This document shows, piece by piece, positions 24,808 through 34,563 of a stretch of 64,000 bases of DNA. Each line of letters begins with the position of its first letter. The first letter of the stretch is position 1. The DNA is from Luteolibacter rhizosphaerae (lineage in GTDB: Bacteria; Verrucomicrobiota; Verrucomicrobiia; Verrucomicrobiales; Akkermansiaceae), in contig NZ_JAPDDR010000010.1 of NCBI RefSeq assembly GCF_025950095.1, forward strand, positions 186,001 to 250,000, in the 5' to 3' direction. The position numbers were made by a program, and so were the translations under genes. Under the pieces are notes generated by a model, which was not told the DNA's origin, did no database searches, and saw only the letters and a list, made by a program, of their open reading frames with translations.

Positions 24808-25968
24808 ATGCGCCACACGCTCCTCGCCGCTGCCATTCTCTCCACGATTCTCCCCGCCACCGCCAAGCCGGGCACGGAGATCGTCGCCGAAGGATTCAAC
24901 CGCCCGGTCTGGGTCGGTGCCCCTTCCCATGTGAAGGACCGCCTATGGGTGATCGAGCAGGACGGCCGGATCTGGGTGATCGATGCCAAGAGCGGCGAGA
25001 AGCAGAAAGAGCCTTTCCTCGACATCGCGGATCAGGTCCGCCGCCGTGGCAATGAGGAGGGCCTGCTCGGCTTGGCCTTCGCCCCGGATTTCGAGAAGTC
25101 CGGCCTCTTCTACGTGAACTTCGTGGACAAGCAGCAGAACACCCGCATCTCCCGCTTCAAGGCGGCGGGCCCGGACTACAACAAGGCCGACCGCGAGAGC
25201 CAGGAGATCCTGCTGTCCTTCAAGCAGGACTTCGACAACCACAACGGCGGCTGGATCGCCTTCGGCCCGGACAAGATGCTCTACGTGGGCAATGGCGACG
25301 GTGGCAGCGGGGATGACCCGAAGCAGCGCGCCCAAGCCATGGATACCTACCTCGGCAAGATCCTGCGCCTCGATGTCTCCCCGGCCTCCGGCTACGAGGT
25401 GCCGAAGGACAATCCCTTCGTCGGTAAGTCCGGCGTGAAGCCGGAGATCTGGGCGCTCGGGGTGCGGAATCCTTGGCGCTGTTCCTTCGATAGCAAGACC
25501 GGCGACTTCTGGATCGGCGATGTCGGACAGAACAAGTGGGAGGAGATCAACTACCTGCCCAAGGGCAAGGGCGCGGGCTCGAACTTCGGCTGGCGTCTGC
25601 GCGAAGCCGACAAGCCGAACCCTAACAAGGGCATCGCCGGGGACAAGCCGGAGAATAACGTGGAGCCGGTGTATGTCTACGAGCACGGCACCAAGGGCGA
25701 CGAAGGCCTCTCCGTCACCGGCGGCTACGTCTACCGCGGCCCCGTGAAGGAACTCGAGGGCCGCTACATCTTCGGCGACTATAACAACCGCCGCGTCTGG
25801 TCCTTCATCCTCAAGGGCGGCAAGGCGACTTCCTTCAAGGACCACACCGACGAGTTCACCCCGGAGAAAGGCCGCATGGGGATGATCTCCTCCTTCGGCG
25901 AGGATTCCGCGGGGAACGTTTACATCGTCGATCACGGCGGCCCGATTCTCCGGATCGTGGACAAGTGA
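24808..25968 (+). CDS. PQQ-dependent sugar dehydrogenase-like protein (glucose/sorbosone dehydrogenase fold)
   Basis: A 386-residue exported six-bladed beta-propeller with signal MRHTLLAAAILSTILPATA. Family blocks include RLWVIEQDGRIWVID, NEEGLLGLAFAPDF, FVDKQQNTRISRF, GGWIAFGPDKMLYVGNGDGG, VRNPWRCSFD, FWIGDVGQNKWEEINY and FGWRLREAD. Members oxidise aldoses in the periplasm using PQQ when present, though many homologues lack a proven activity. It stands between the PA14-like protein and an alkaline phosphatase on the same strand. Confidence 0.88.
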   Translation: MRHTLLAAAILSTILPATAKPGTEIVAEGFNRPVWVGAPSHVKDRLWVIEQDGRIWVIDAKSGEKQKEPFLDIADQVRRRGNEEGLLGLAFAPDFEKSGLFYVNFVDKQQNTRISRFKAAGPDYNKADRESQEILLSFKQDFDNHNGGWIAFGPDKMLYVGNGDGGSGDDPKQRAQAMDTYLGKILRLDVSPASGYEVPKDNPFVGKSGVKPEIWALGVRNPWRCSFDSKTGDFWIGDVGQNKWEEINYLPKGKGAGSNFGWRLREADKPNPNKGIAGDKPENNVEPVYVYEHGTKGDEGLSVTGGYVYRGPVKELEGRYIFGDYNNRRVWSFILKGGKATSFKDHTDEFTPEKGRMGMISSFGEDSAGNVYIVDHGGPILRIVDK

Positions 25969-26082
25969 TCCCGGTATAAGGCGCCAAGATTATCGTTGTC
26001 CCCTTGGTGGGTCGGCGCATGCTGGCGGAAGGCGGTGGAATCCTGAAAAGGGCTCCGCGCCTCCCGCCACCAAAACCCACCC

Positions 26083-27849
26083 ATGCAACGGCCCCTCGCT
26101 TTTGCCTGCCTCCTCGCGACCGCGGCACCGCTCTTTGCCGCGCCGCGCGTCCACATCGCCCTACCCGAGCGCTGCCGTCTTCTCACCCGGCAGTTCTTCG
26201 ACCTGCGGGTGGAGGCCACCGATCTTGCCGACACCGAGGCGACACTCATACTTCGCGACGAGAAGGGCCGCGACATCACCGCTGCCTTCGGTCCGCCGGA
26301 TGAAGTCAGCAGCGACAACGATCATCTGCCCGCCAGCCTCGACCGTGCCTGGACCTTCCGCGCGAAGAGCTTCGCCACCGAAGGAATCAAGACCGTGATG
26401 GCCGAAGTTAGCGATTCCACCGGCACCAGCCGGGACTCGCGCCGGATCGGGGTGCAGCGCTTCAAAGCCCGTCCGCCGGGTAAGAAGAACCTGATCCTCT
26501 TCATCGGCGATGCGATGGGCGAATCCTATCGCGATGCCGGACGCCTCGTGGCGGGCAGCACCGGCGGCGGCATGCGCGGCGGCTTCTTCGATGAACTGCT
26601 GCAGATGGACCGCATGCCCTACACCGGCACGGTGCTCACCCACGCGCACAATGCGGTGGTGCCGGATTCCGCGAACACGGCCAGCGCCTGGGCATCCGGC
26701 AACAAGACCACCAACGGCGCCCTCAACGTCTTCCCCGACAACAACGACTGGCGCAGCACCGAGGCCGCCTTCCTCGACAACCCGCGCTTCGAGACACTCT
26801 GGAGCTATCTCAAGCGTCTCCATGGCTACCGCACCGGGATTGTCACCACGACCGAGGTGACCGATGCCACTCCGGCAGCGGAAGGCGCCTACGTGGGCTA
26901 CCGCACCCTGCACAAGGTGATCGCCAGACAATTCGTGGACGGAACTTTCATGCCGGGCCCGGCCTTCGACGTGATCCTCGGCGGCGGCAAGGACCACTTC
27001 GACATGCGGACCATCGAGACGAGCGGCGACACCCGGAACCTGATCGACGAACTCGTGACCCGGGGCTACACGCAGGTGAAGGACCGCGGCGAACTGAACG
27101 CCTTGAACGAGCCCCCGGAGCTCTTGCTGGGCCTCTTCAGTTCCTCCGCCATGACCGTGGCCTACGACAAGCTCGGCTACACGCGCCCTCCCGGCGAGTT
27201 CTCCACCTTCCATCCGGCCTTCCCGAACCAGCCCTTTCTGGAAGAGATGACTGCCAAGGCGATCGCCACGCTCTCCAAGGACGAGCGGCCTTTCATCCTG
27301 ATGGTGGAGGGCGGCATGATCGACAAGCAGTCCCACGGCAACCACGCCGCCGGCACCATCTGGGACGTGATCGAATTGGATCGCGCCATTGGCGTGGGCC
27401 GCAGCTACGCCCGGGAGGAAAAGAAACGGAAGACCCTGCTCATCGCCACGGCGGATCACAACCAGACCATGCAAGTCTTGGGCATGGTCGACACCACCGT
27501 GCCCGAGGCCTTGGAGAACCTGCGCTCCGGGTCGGGTTTCACCGGCTTGGTCACCGGCGCTGTCTGGGGATTCCCGGACTACCCAGCCGATCCCGCGAGC
27601 GGCTACCCCCGCAACGACAACCGCTACCGCCTCTCGCTGGGATTCCGCACCCACGACCATACCGGCACACCCGTTCCGCTCTCCGCAGAAGGCCCGGGTG
27701 CGAGCCTCTTCACCGGGACCTGGGACCAAACCGACCTCTTCTTCAAGATGGCCCGGGTTCTGGACAGCGACACGACCAAGCTGGACCGCTTGGAACGCGA
27801 GAAGGCACGGCTGAAGATCGTGGACCAAAACTACGCCGAGACACCTTGA
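26083..27849 (+). CDS. Alkaline phosphatase
   Basis: A 588-residue secreted phosphomonoesterase with signal MQRPLAFACLLATAAPLFAA and an extra beta domain at about 22-130. The metal and nucleophile blocks follow: NLILFIGDAMGESYRDAGR and VVPDSANTASAWASGNKTT, with the likely nucleophile Ser near 197. Later come MVEGGMIDKQSHGNHAAG, with Asp and His ligands, and ATADHNQTMQVLG. The additional N-terminal domain makes it longer than E. coli PhoA. No phosphate-starvation operator was recognised upstream. Confidence 0.9.
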   Translation: MQRPLAFACLLATAAPLFAAPRVHIALPERCRLLTRQFFDLRVEATDLADTEATLILRDEKGRDITAAFGPPDEVSSDNDHLPASLDRAWTFRAKSFATEGIKTVMAEVSDSTGTSRDSRRIGVQRFKARPPGKKNLILFIGDAMGESYRDAGRLVAGSTGGGMRGGFFDELLQMDRMPYTGTVLTHAHNAVVPDSANTASAWASGNKTTNGALNVFPDNNDWRSTEAAFLDNPRFETLWSYLKRLHGYRTGIVTTTEVTDATPAAEGAYVGYRTLHKVIARQFVDGTFMPGPAFDVILGGGKDHFDMRTIETSGDTRNLIDELVTRGYTQVKDRGELNALNEPPELLLGLFSSSAMTVAYDKLGYTRPPGEFSTFHPAFPNQPFLEEMTAKAIATLSKDERPFILMVEGGMIDKQSHGNHAAGTIWDVIELDRAIGVGRSYAREEKKRKTLLIATADHNQTMQVLGMVDTTVPEALENLRSGSGFTGLVTGAVWGFPDYPADPASGYPRNDNRYRLSLGFRTHDHTGTPVPLSAEGPGASLFTGTWDQTDLFFKMARVLDSDTTKLDRLEREKARLKIVDQNYAETP

Positions 27850-28030
27850 GCAATTGATAGCTCGGTTTTCAGAGAGACCGGGGAGCCACCATGCCGATTT
27901 TACCTTAAGAATGGCAATTTTCGGTCAAACGCTCGGCAGGGATTTGCAAATTTGACGAAAAACTTCACATTTTCGCATTGCTCAAGAGACACAACCACCC
28001 CATCTTCCCTCCCCCAACCCCGATTTTGCC
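27850..28030. other. Upstream region of ilvB without a recognised leader peptide
   Basis: 181 bases with an AT-rich stretch (about 27900-27980) before ilvB. I see no leader peptide rich in Leu/Val/Ile codons and no convincing attenuator hairpin with T-run, so classical ilv attenuation is not supported. Confidence 0.5.
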
Positions 28031-29758
28031 ATGAGCAAAGAGAAACTCGACGGCGCACAAGCCCTGATCAAAACGCTCGATGACCTCGGTATCGAGTACA
28101 TTTTCGGCTACTCCGGCGGAGCGGCGATTCCCATCTTCGACGCGCTTGAGACGGTCAAGACGAAGATGAAGTTCATCCTCGTCCGCCATGAGCAAGGCGC
28201 TGTCCACATGGCCGATGGCTATGCCCGCGCCACCGGCAAGCCCGCCGCGGTGCTCGTGACCTCCGGCCCGGGCGCCGGCAACACGGTGACCGGCCTGATG
28301 ACCGCGATGATGGACTCCGTGCCCATGATCGTGCTCTCCGGCCAGACCGTCACTTGGATGCTCGGCAAGGACGCCTTCCAGGAGGCTGACATCTTCGGCA
28401 TCACGATGCCGGTGGTGAAGCACAACTATCTGGTGAAGGACACCAACTCCCTGCCCCGCATCGCCCGCGAGGCCTACCACATCGCCACCACCGGCCGCCC
28501 CGGCCCGGTGCTGATCGATATCCCGAAGGACGTGTCCTCCGGTGCCTTCACCGGCCCGATGAACCCGCCTTTCAACCTGCCCGGCTACGATCCGAGCGGT
28601 GCCTTCAAGATCGACCGCGACAAGGTGAAGGAAGCCGCCGCGCTGATCGCCAAGGCCAAGCGCCCGGTGATCCTCGCCGGTCAGGGCGCCATGATCGCCC
28701 GCGCCGACAAGGAGCTTCGCCACTTCGCAGAAACGCTCGGTGCCCCGGTGACCTCTACCCTGCTCGGCAAGGGCGTGTTCCCGGAGACCCACCCGCTCTC
28801 GCTCGGGATGCTGGGCATGCACGGCACCGCCTACGCGAACAAGGCGATGATCGAGTGCGACCTGCTGATCAACATCGGCTCCCGCTTCGACGACCGCATC
28901 ATCGGCAATCCCGCTAAGTTCTGTAAGGACGCGAAGATCATCCACATCGACATCGATCCGGCCGAGGCAAACAAGATGATCCAGCCCGACGTGATGATCG
29001 TCGGCGACGCGAAAGCGGCTCTGGCAGAGATCAACGAGAAGGTCGGCAAGCTCGAAACCTCCGAGTGGCTGGCCAAGCTGGACGGCTACAAGAAGAAATA
29101 CCCGCTGAACTACAAGAAGCAGGGCGGCCTGCGCATGCAGCAGGTGATCGACGAGCTCTATGAGCTGACCGAAGGTAAGGCGATCGTCTCCACCGACGTG
29201 GGCCAGCACCAGATGTGGGCCGCGCAGTTCTACAAGAACAGCGAGAGCTTCCACTGGCTGTCCTCCGGCGGCGCCGGCACCATGGGCTTCGGCTTCCCGG
29301 CCGCCATCGGCGCGCAGCTTGCCCACCCGAAGAAGACCGTCATCTCCATCTCCGGCGACGGCGGCTTCCAGATGACCCTGTTCGAACTCTCCACCGCAGC
29401 CATCCACAAGCTGCCGATCAAGATCGTGGTGCTGAACAACCACTACCTCGGCATGGTGCGCCAGTGGCAGGAGCTCTTCTTCGAAAACCGCGAGAGCGGT
29501 GTGGACCTCGTGGGCAACCCCGACTTCTGCAAGCTCGCCGCGGCCTACGGCATCCCGAGCGTCTTCATCAAGCGCCCGGCGGACGTGACCAAGCAGCTTG
29601 AGAAAGCGTTGGCCTACAACGACGGCCCGATCCTCATCCACGCCGAGTGCGTGAAGACCGACAACGTGTTCCCGATGATCCCGGCCGGTGCCGCTCTCGA
29701 GGACATGATCACCGAGCCACCGAAGACCAAGATGGAGAAGCCCGTGGGCTCCACGTGA
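28031..29758 (+). CDS. ilvB: Acetolactate synthase large subunit
   Basis: Condenses two pyruvates (or pyruvate and 2-ketobutyrate) in branched-chain amino-acid synthesis, using thiamine diphosphate. The 575-residue protein shows the catalytic Glu block [19 protein letters not shown], then [16 protein letters not shown], the FAD-region [12 protein letters not shown], and the ThDP motif [15 protein letters not shown] ending in [12 protein letters not shown]. It lies 96 bases before the small-subunit gene and is probably co-transcribed with it. Confidence 0.97.
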   Translation: MSKEKLDGAQALIKTLDDLGIEYIFGYSGGAAIPIFDALETVKTKMKFILVRHEQGAVHMADGYARATGKPAAVLVTSGPGAGNTVTGLMTAMMDSVPMIVLSGQTVTWMLGKDAFQEADIFGITMPVVKHNYLVKDTNSLPRIAREAYHIATTGRPGPVLIDIPKDVSSGAFTGPMNPPFNLPGYDPSGAFKIDRDKVKEAAALIAKAKRPVILAGQGAMIARADKELRHFAETLGAPVTSTLLGKGVFPETHPLSLGMLGMHGTAYANKAMIECDLLINIGSRFDDRIIGNPAKFCKDAKIIHIDIDPAEANKMIQPDVMIVGDAKAALAEINEKVGKLETSEWLAKLDGYKKKYPLNYKKQGGLRMQQVIDELYELTEGKAIVSTDVGQHQMWAAQFYKNSESFHWLSSGGAGTMGFGFPAAIGAQLAHPKKTVISISGDGGFQMTLFELSTAAIHKLPIKIVVLNNHYLGMVRQWQELFFENRESGVDLVGNPDFCKLAAAYGIPSVFIKRPADVTKQLEKALAYNDGPILIHAECVKTDNVFPMIPAGAALEDMITEPPKTKMEKPVGST

Positions 29759-29854
29759 TATGGCTGAACGCGGATCGGGATGGCAGCCATCACCGCTGCC
29801 TCCCGTCCCCAAGCCTTCACCGACTATCTACCATCTTCCATCCACCATCTCGAA

Positions 29855-30400
29855 ATGTCTCAGACCATCGTTACCACCGAAGAACCCGGCACCGGTTTCA
29901 TCCCGCGCCGTGGAGCGGTTCACACGCTGTCCATCCTCGTGAACAACGAGCCCGGCGTGCTCATGCGCATCTGCCAGGTGTTCTCACGCCGCGGTTTCAA
30001 CATCGACTCGCTCGTCGTTTCCGAAGGGCGTAACGCGAACTTCTCGCGCATGACCATCGGCATCAGCGGCGACCCGCAGGGTCTCGACCAGATCATCAAG
30101 CAGGTCTCCAAGCTGATCGATGTCATCCACTGCTTCGAGCACACCTCCGCGGACTCCGTGACCAAGGAGATGATCCTCATCAAGATCAAGTGCTCCCCGG
30201 CAGACCGCTCGCAGGCGCTCCAGATCACCGAACACTTCGGCGGCAAGACCGTGGACCTCACCCCGGTTTCCATGATCGTCATGATCACCGGTGACAGCCC
30301 GAAGGTGGATGCCGCAGTAGGCATGTTCTCCCAGTTCGAGATCATCGAGACCGTCCGTACCGGCAAGGTCGTGATGGCCCGCGGCGAGCAGGCGACCTGA
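29855..30400 (+). CDS. ilvN: Acetolactate synthase small (regulatory) subunit
   Basis: A 181-residue regulatory subunit that binds valine and activates the large subunit. The ATG at 29855 is chosen; a start at 29780 would add an untypical stretch. The N-terminal ACT domain shows HTLSILVNNEPGVLMRICQV and FNIDSLVVSEG. A second half carries the conserved DLTPVSMIVMITGDSPKVDA. It is followed closely by a strong terminator. Confidence 0.95.
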   Translation: MSQTIVTTEEPGTGFIPRRGAVHTLSILVNNEPGVLMRICQVFSRRGFNIDSLVVSEGRNANFSRMTIGISGDPQGLDQIIKQVSKLIDVIHCFEHTSADSVTKEMILIKIKCSPADRSQALQITEHFGGKTVDLTPVSMIVMITGDSPKVDAAVGMFSQFEIIETVRTGKVVMARGEQAT

Positions 30401-30432
30401 TCCGACGCCAACGTTTACATTCAATTGCATGA

Positions 30433-30463
30433 GGCCCTCTGCCGTCCGGCAGAGGGCCTTTTT
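30433..30463 (+). terminator. Rho-independent terminator of ilvBN
   Basis: GGCCCTCTGCC and GGCAGAGGGCC form an 11-bp stem with loop GTCC, followed by TTTTT. Confidence 0.92.
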
Positions 30464-30597
30464 CGTGCCTGCGGGGATCAACACTTTCGTCACAAAGCAC
30501 GGTTTTTCCTTCCGCCGTGGCATCAGCACTGCTTTAATGAACATTAGTTTTCGGGACTCGCGTCCCGATCTCACCCCCTTTGTCCCTGCACTCCCCG

Positions 30598-31278
30598 ATG
30601 AAACTACTCTGCTCTTTCCTTGCTATCGGCGTGGCCTGCTTGGCCGCCGAATCACAGGCCGCCGTGGTTGCGGGCTGGAACTTCAACACCCTGACCACAG
30701 CAACCAATAACGGAACTACCTACTCGGCTTCAAGCGGTGCGGGCACTCTGACAGTAGGGGTCACGGCTTCGGACCAAGCCGGTGGCAACCGGGGCATCAA
30801 CTCCTTCGCGGGAACCGCAGTCAACGCAATCGCCGGTGACGCCAACGGACAAGCGCTCACCATCCAAGGCGGTGCCTTGGAAACGACCACGCCGGTCGAG
30901 AACAACGGCGCGACCGTGACCATCGAGGTCAACCTGACTTCCTTCGAAGACATAATCTTGAGCTTCGCGACCCAGCGCACCAGCACCGGCTTCAACTTGA
31001 ACCAACTTGCCTGGTCAACGGACGGCACCACCTTCACGGACTTCGGGACCGCCTACAACCCGGCGACCTCGTTCGCGGTGCAAAGCTTCGACCTCTCCGC
31101 CATCTCGGAGATCGAGAACCAAGCCACTGTTTTTTTCCGGCTAACCCTAACCGGCGCAACCAGCAATGCGGGCAACAACCGCATCGACAATATCCAGATC
31201 AACGCGGTTCCCGAACCCGCTGCCGCCCTGCTCGGCTCGATCGGTCTGATCGCCTTGCTGCGCCGCCGCCGCGGCTGA
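30598..31278 (+). CDS. PEP-CTERM sorting-domain exported protein
   Basis: A 226-residue secreted protein starting at ATG 30598 with signal MKLLCSFLAIGVACLAAESQA. The middle is a beta-rich domain (VAGWNFNTLTTATNNGTTY, FNLNQLAWSTDGTTF, NNRIDNIQINA). The C-terminus has VPEP, a helix (AAALLGSIGLIALL) and RRRRG, the exosortase-type sorting tail. It does not carry the domain shared by the genes at 1-5662. The function of the folded part is unknown. Confidence 0.88.
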   Translation: MKLLCSFLAIGVACLAAESQAAVVAGWNFNTLTTATNNGTTYSASSGAGTLTVGVTASDQAGGNRGINSFAGTAVNAIAGDANGQALTIQGGALETTTPVENNGATVTIEVNLTSFEDIILSFATQRTSTGFNLNQLAWSTDGTTFTDFGTAYNPATSFAVQSFDLSAISEIENQATVFFRLTLTGATSNAGNNRIDNIQINAVPEPAAALLGSIGLIALLRRRRG

Positions 31279-31297
31279 TCCGCTTGGACAATTTCCG

Positions 31298-31335
31298 AAA
31301 ACCCGGTCCGCAACCCGCGGCCCGGGTTTTCTTTT
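31298..31335 (+). terminator. Terminator after the PEP-CTERM gene
   Basis: AAAACCCGG and CCGGGTTTT form a 9-bp stem with a 15-base loop, followed by CTTTT. The convergent gene ends at 31342, so it may work for both strands. Confidence 0.75.
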
Positions 31336-31341
31336 GCCCGC

Positions 31342-31770
31342 TCAGCGCACCAGCCCTCTCGCCCGCGCTTCCGCCATCGGGATCGGCTTGGCCTCGCATA
31401 CCTGTCGCCAGCCGGGAAAGCTCCACTTGTTCGGGAAGCCCCGGCACTGTTCCGGCTTCACCGGATGGATACGGCAGCCGCCATCCACGAGCATGATGCA
31501 CTCGTGATTCTCCTTCTCGATCAGCGAGAGGCCGTTGCGGTTCGTGCGGAGCCGCGTGTAGGTGGCGATGAAGTCTTGCTCCGACATCCCCAAGGAGGCG
31601 GATATAGACGCGATCTCATCTTCCTCGATCCTCACGTCCCCCGGCCACTTGCAGCAGGCGGTGCAGCGCTGGCAGACGTAGAAGTGATCCGGATCCAAAA
31701 AGGTATCGCGGTTGCCCGGGCTGCCATGGGAAGGCTCGCGACTCGGGCCCCCATCCTCAGCGGGAGACAT
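31342..31770 (-). CDS. YkgJ-family cysteine-cluster protein
   Basis: A 142-residue protein with the family cysteine pattern: CQRCTACCKWPG near residues 33-44, ECIMLVDGGCRIHPVKPEQC-type residues near 90-110, and a late Cys (QVCEAKP). YkgJ proteins are putative metal-binding proteins, sometimes proposed to act in Fe-S or zinc handling. The start codon overlaps the end of the amidase gene by 14 bases, so the two are translationally coupled. Confidence 0.88.
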   Translation of the reverse strand: MSPAEDGGPSREPSHGSPGNRDTFLDPDHFYVCQRCTACCKWPGDVRIEEDEIASISASLGMSEQDFIATYTRLRTNRNGLSLIEKENHECIMLVDGGCRIHPVKPEQCRGFPNKWSFPGWRQVCEAKPIPMAEARARGLVR

Positions 31771-32512
31771 AGGTCGGCTGCGACTGCTTGTAGTAGTGAT
31801 TCACCCGACTGAGGAACCAGCGCCATTTGCTGCCCGGCCGGCCGTTATCCAGCAGGAAGTGCGGGCAGTTCTTGTTAGCCGGATTCTTGCCGGCCCGCGG
31901 CCAATGGTAGTGCGGCACCACGCGGCTCAGCGGGATGCCATTCTCGCGCATCAGCTTCGCCGTGAGCATGGCCGTGCGCTCGATGGTGGTGGAGCGGCTG
32001 CTGCCGCGATGCTCGCACATCTCGATACCGATCGAGAGACGGTTACCCGGGCCGCCGAAGTCCGCGTGCTCGCCCTGCTCGGTCACCGGCATGTGCTGGA
32101 TCGCCACGCGGTCATCCACCGTGTAGTGCCAGATCAAATAGCCGATGCGGTTGCCACCCTTGCGCTTCGGGGAACGCAGGGCACCGCGCTTTAACGCCAC
32201 CGAGTGACGCTCGGCATCCGCCGAGTAATTCTGGGTGGAGTGAATCGTGATATACTGCGGTCGCATCGGCCGCACCACCTTGCGGCCGTGGGTGCCGCGC
32301 GGGACCATGTCCACCTTCAGGTTCAGCCGCGAGAAATTGACAGTCCCTCCGCCGGAGGGCGTGGAGACGGCGTGGGTCTGCCCGGAAACCAAGGGCGAAC
32401 CGCCGCGGAGTCCTACCACTTCATCCCGATGCCCCGGCAGCGGTTCCACTTGTGTGCAGTGAAAGCAGGCCAGCGAGAACACCAGCATCGCCGCCACGAA
32501 AGGAAACTTCAT
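31757..32512 (-). CDS. N-acetylmuramoyl-L-alanine amidase lipoprotein (Amidase_2 type)
   Basis: Cleaves the amide bond between muramic acid and the stem peptide. The start at 32512 gives a lipoprotein signal MKFPFVAAMLVFSLAC (Cys16); an ATG at 32530 is less likely. Zinc-site blocks are YITIHSTQNYSADAERH, VVPHYHWPRAGKNPA and NCPHFLL, with LIWHYTVDDRVAIQHMP and SIGIEMCEHRG in between. This matches AmiD/AmpD-type amidases anchored to the outer membrane, acting in peptidoglycan recycling or turnover. Confidence 0.9.
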   Translation of the reverse strand: MKFPFVAAMLVFSLACFHCTQVEPLPGHRDEVVGLRGGSPLVSGQTHAVSTPSGGGTVNFSRLNLKVDMVPRGTHGRKVVRPMRPQYITIHSTQNYSADAERHSVALKRGALRSPKRKGGNRIGYLIWHYTVDDRVAIQHMPVTEQGEHADFGGPGNRLSIGIEMCEHRGSSRSTTIERTAMLTAKLMRENGIPLSRVVPHYHWPRAGKNPANKNCPHFLLDNGRPGSKWRWFLSRVNHYYKQSQPTYVSR

Positions 32513-32530
32513 GTGGCTACGCCCTACCAC

Positions 32531-32876
32531 GAAAACGAGTGGCCCGAAAAGCCGGAAAAATTAGCAAATCCAAAGCAATCCCAAGGTCACGGACCCTCCG
32601 ATCATCTGCCGTAAAAGTCTTCGACAACGCCACACGATCACATGTTCAGCCCCAAACCATCAGGGTTGGAGGGCAGTCATCAGGAGTTCCAACCCAGCCC
32701 CTAGTCGTGGTCTGCACTTCAAACGACGCGAAGGACCGAATATTTTCAGCAACCAACTGAACCTAAACGATGAAACACCACAAATAGCCCTTGGCACGCC
32801 GACTGCTTTTTCGGGCTTCCAGCAGTTAGGGCCTATTCGGACCCCCGCTGTACAATCCATCCGAAACCGAGTCGAC
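32531..32876. other. Divergent upstream region of the ammonium transporter
   Basis: 346 bases between the amidase and the transporter. Apart from the sigma-54-type element at 32792-32807, I see no gene, strong hairpin or riboswitch. Confidence 0.6.
32792..32807 (+). promoter_or_regulatory. Sigma-54 (RpoN) type promoter of the ammonium transporter
   Basis: TGGCACG, four bases, then CTGCT matches the RpoN consensus TGGCACG-N4-TTGCW with one mismatch. The GG (32793-32794) and GC (32805-32806) pairs are 12 bases apart, as required. The expected start site is near 32818, about 60 bases before the ATG. Nitrogen-scavenging genes are classic RpoN targets. Confidence 0.7.
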
Positions 32877-34382
32877 ATGAGCCTGAAAACACGATTGGTA
32901 CGCGGCGCCTGTGCGTTTGCTGCCGCAACAATGATGGTCCTACCACTGGCCCCGAGTGCCAGCGCGCAGGAGGAAACCCCTGCCCCGCCCCCGGCGGAGG
33001 CACCAGCGGCGGAGGCCCCGGCCGCCGCCACGCCAACCGTGGAAGAACGCCTGGCCGACATCGAAGCCTACATGAACAACGTGCCGCGCCCGGAGAAGGC
33101 CAGCGGTGCGGAATCGCTGGTCGCGGGCCCCGGCCCCGGCCACAACGCTTGGCAGATGGTCAGCACCGCGCTGGTGCTCTTCATGACCCTGCCCGGTCTC
33201 GCCCTCTTCTACGGTGGTCTCGTCCGCCGCAAGAACGTGCTCTCCGTCCTGGCCCAGTGCCTCGGCTGCGCGTGCATGATCACCCCGCTCTGGTGGCTCT
33301 GCGGTTACTCGCTCGCCTTCGGTGCCGGTAACGCCTTCATCGGCGACATGTCCTACGCGATGTTCAAGGGCGTCGAGCCTAACAACGTTGGAGCAGGCTT
33401 CGTCTGGATCTCGGACAGCATGTGGGCCATGTTCCAGCTCACCTTCGCGATCATCACCCCGGCTCTGATCGTGGGTGCCATCGCGGAGCGCATGAAGTTC
33501 ATCTCCATCATGGTCTTCATCCTCATCTGGATGTTCGCCGTTTACTTCCCCTTCGCCCACATGGTCTGGTCCACCACCGGCCTCATGTGCGGTCCGCTTA
33601 ACGGAGACGCCGCGATCAAGGCGATCGACTTCGCCGGCGGCACCGTGGTCCATATGACCTCCGGCTGGAGCGCCCTGGTGCTCTGCATCATCCTCGGCAA
33701 GCGCCACAACGTGGGCAAGGAGCCGATGAGCCCGCACAGCATGGTGCTCTGCATGGTCGGCACCGGCATGCTCTGGGTCGGCTGGTATGGCTTCAACGCC
33801 GGCTCCGCTCTCGGTGCCGACGGCATCGCTTCCAATGCCTTCGTGACAACCACCCTCTGCGCTGGCACCGCCGGTCTCTTCTGGGCACTCGCCGAGTGGA
33901 TCCTGAAGGGCAAGCCCAGCGTGCTCGGCTTCTGCTCCGGTATCGTCGCCGGCCTGGTGGTCATCACGCCGGCCGCGGGCTTCGTGACCGCCACCTCAGC
34001 CGTCATCATGGGTGTCCTCGCCGGTGTGGTCTGCTTCGTGGCTTGCGCTTACCTGAAGAAGGCCCTCGGTTACGATGACGCTCTCGACACCTTCGGTGTT
34101 CACGGCATCGGTGGCACCATGGGGGCAATCCTCACTGGCGTGTTCGCCTCTCCGGCTGTTCACCCGGTGCTCGGTCCCAAGGACGCTGGCGGCATGGACC
34201 TCATGCCCGGCCTCCTCATGAACCAGCTCAAGGCAGTCGGCCTGACCGTCGTCTGGAGCGTGGTGGCCACCGCTGTCATCGCCCTGATCGTGAAGGCGAT
34301 CCTCGGCCTCCGCCCGGATATTGAAACCGAAACCGCCGGCCTCGACCTCGCCGACCACGGCGAAGCAGGTTACGAGCACTAA
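32877..34382 (+). CDS. amtB: Ammonium transporter (Amt/MEP/Rh family)
   Basis: A 501-residue membrane channel for ammonium. It has a cleavable signal (to about residue 30) and an Ala/Pro-rich extracellular segment, then about 11 membrane helices. Family markers are LFYGGLVRRKNVLSVLAQC, the Phe-gate helix FQLTFAIITPALIVGAIAER, the twin histidines in GGTVVHMTSGWSAL and DTFGVHGIGGTMGAIL, and GMLWVGWYGFNAGS. Gene regulation by nitrogen is suggested by the sigma-54-type promoter. No glnK gene follows in this window, unlike many amtB loci. Confidence 0.96.
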   Translation: MSLKTRLVRGACAFAAATMMVLPLAPSASAQEETPAPPPAEAPAAEAPAAATPTVEERLADIEAYMNNVPRPEKASGAESLVAGPGPGHNAWQMVSTALVLFMTLPGLALFYGGLVRRKNVLSVLAQCLGCACMITPLWWLCGYSLAFGAGNAFIGDMSYAMFKGVEPNNVGAGFVWISDSMWAMFQLTFAIITPALIVGAIAERMKFISIMVFILIWMFAVYFPFAHMVWSTTGLMCGPLNGDAAIKAIDFAGGTVVHMTSGWSALVLCIILGKRHNVGKEPMSPHSMVLCMVGTGMLWVGWYGFNAGSALGADGIASNAFVTTTLCAGTAGLFWALAEWILKGKPSVLGFCSGIVAGLVVITPAAGFVTATSAVIMGVLAGVVCFVACAYLKKALGYDDALDTFGVHGIGGTMGAILTGVFASPAVHPVLGPKDAGGMDLMPGLLMNQLKAVGLTVVWSVVATAVIALIVKAILGLRPDIETETAGLDLADHGEAGYEH

Positions 34383-34408
34383 AGATTCCCGACAACGTCT
34401 CACTCCAG

Positions 34409-34439
34409 CGGGCGGACCTTCACGGGTCCGCCCGTTTTT
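34409..34439 (+). terminator. Terminator of amtB
   Basis: CGGGCGGACC and GGTCCGCCCG form a 10-bp stem with a 6-base loop, followed by TTTTT. Confidence 0.92.
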
Positions 34440-34563
34440 CTTAGCGGGGATGGGTCAATCACGGCCGAAGCATTCTCCAAGGAATGCACTTCAATGGATG
34501 ATTGAAGGATTAATGATTGATGATTTTCCCCCGCCTTTCCAGCCTGCGGCGGTGACGCGCCGC

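Noticed and set aside
27850..28030. Attenuator or T-box type leader before ilvB
   Set aside because: No leader peptide with branched-chain codons and no terminator/antiterminator pair could be traced.
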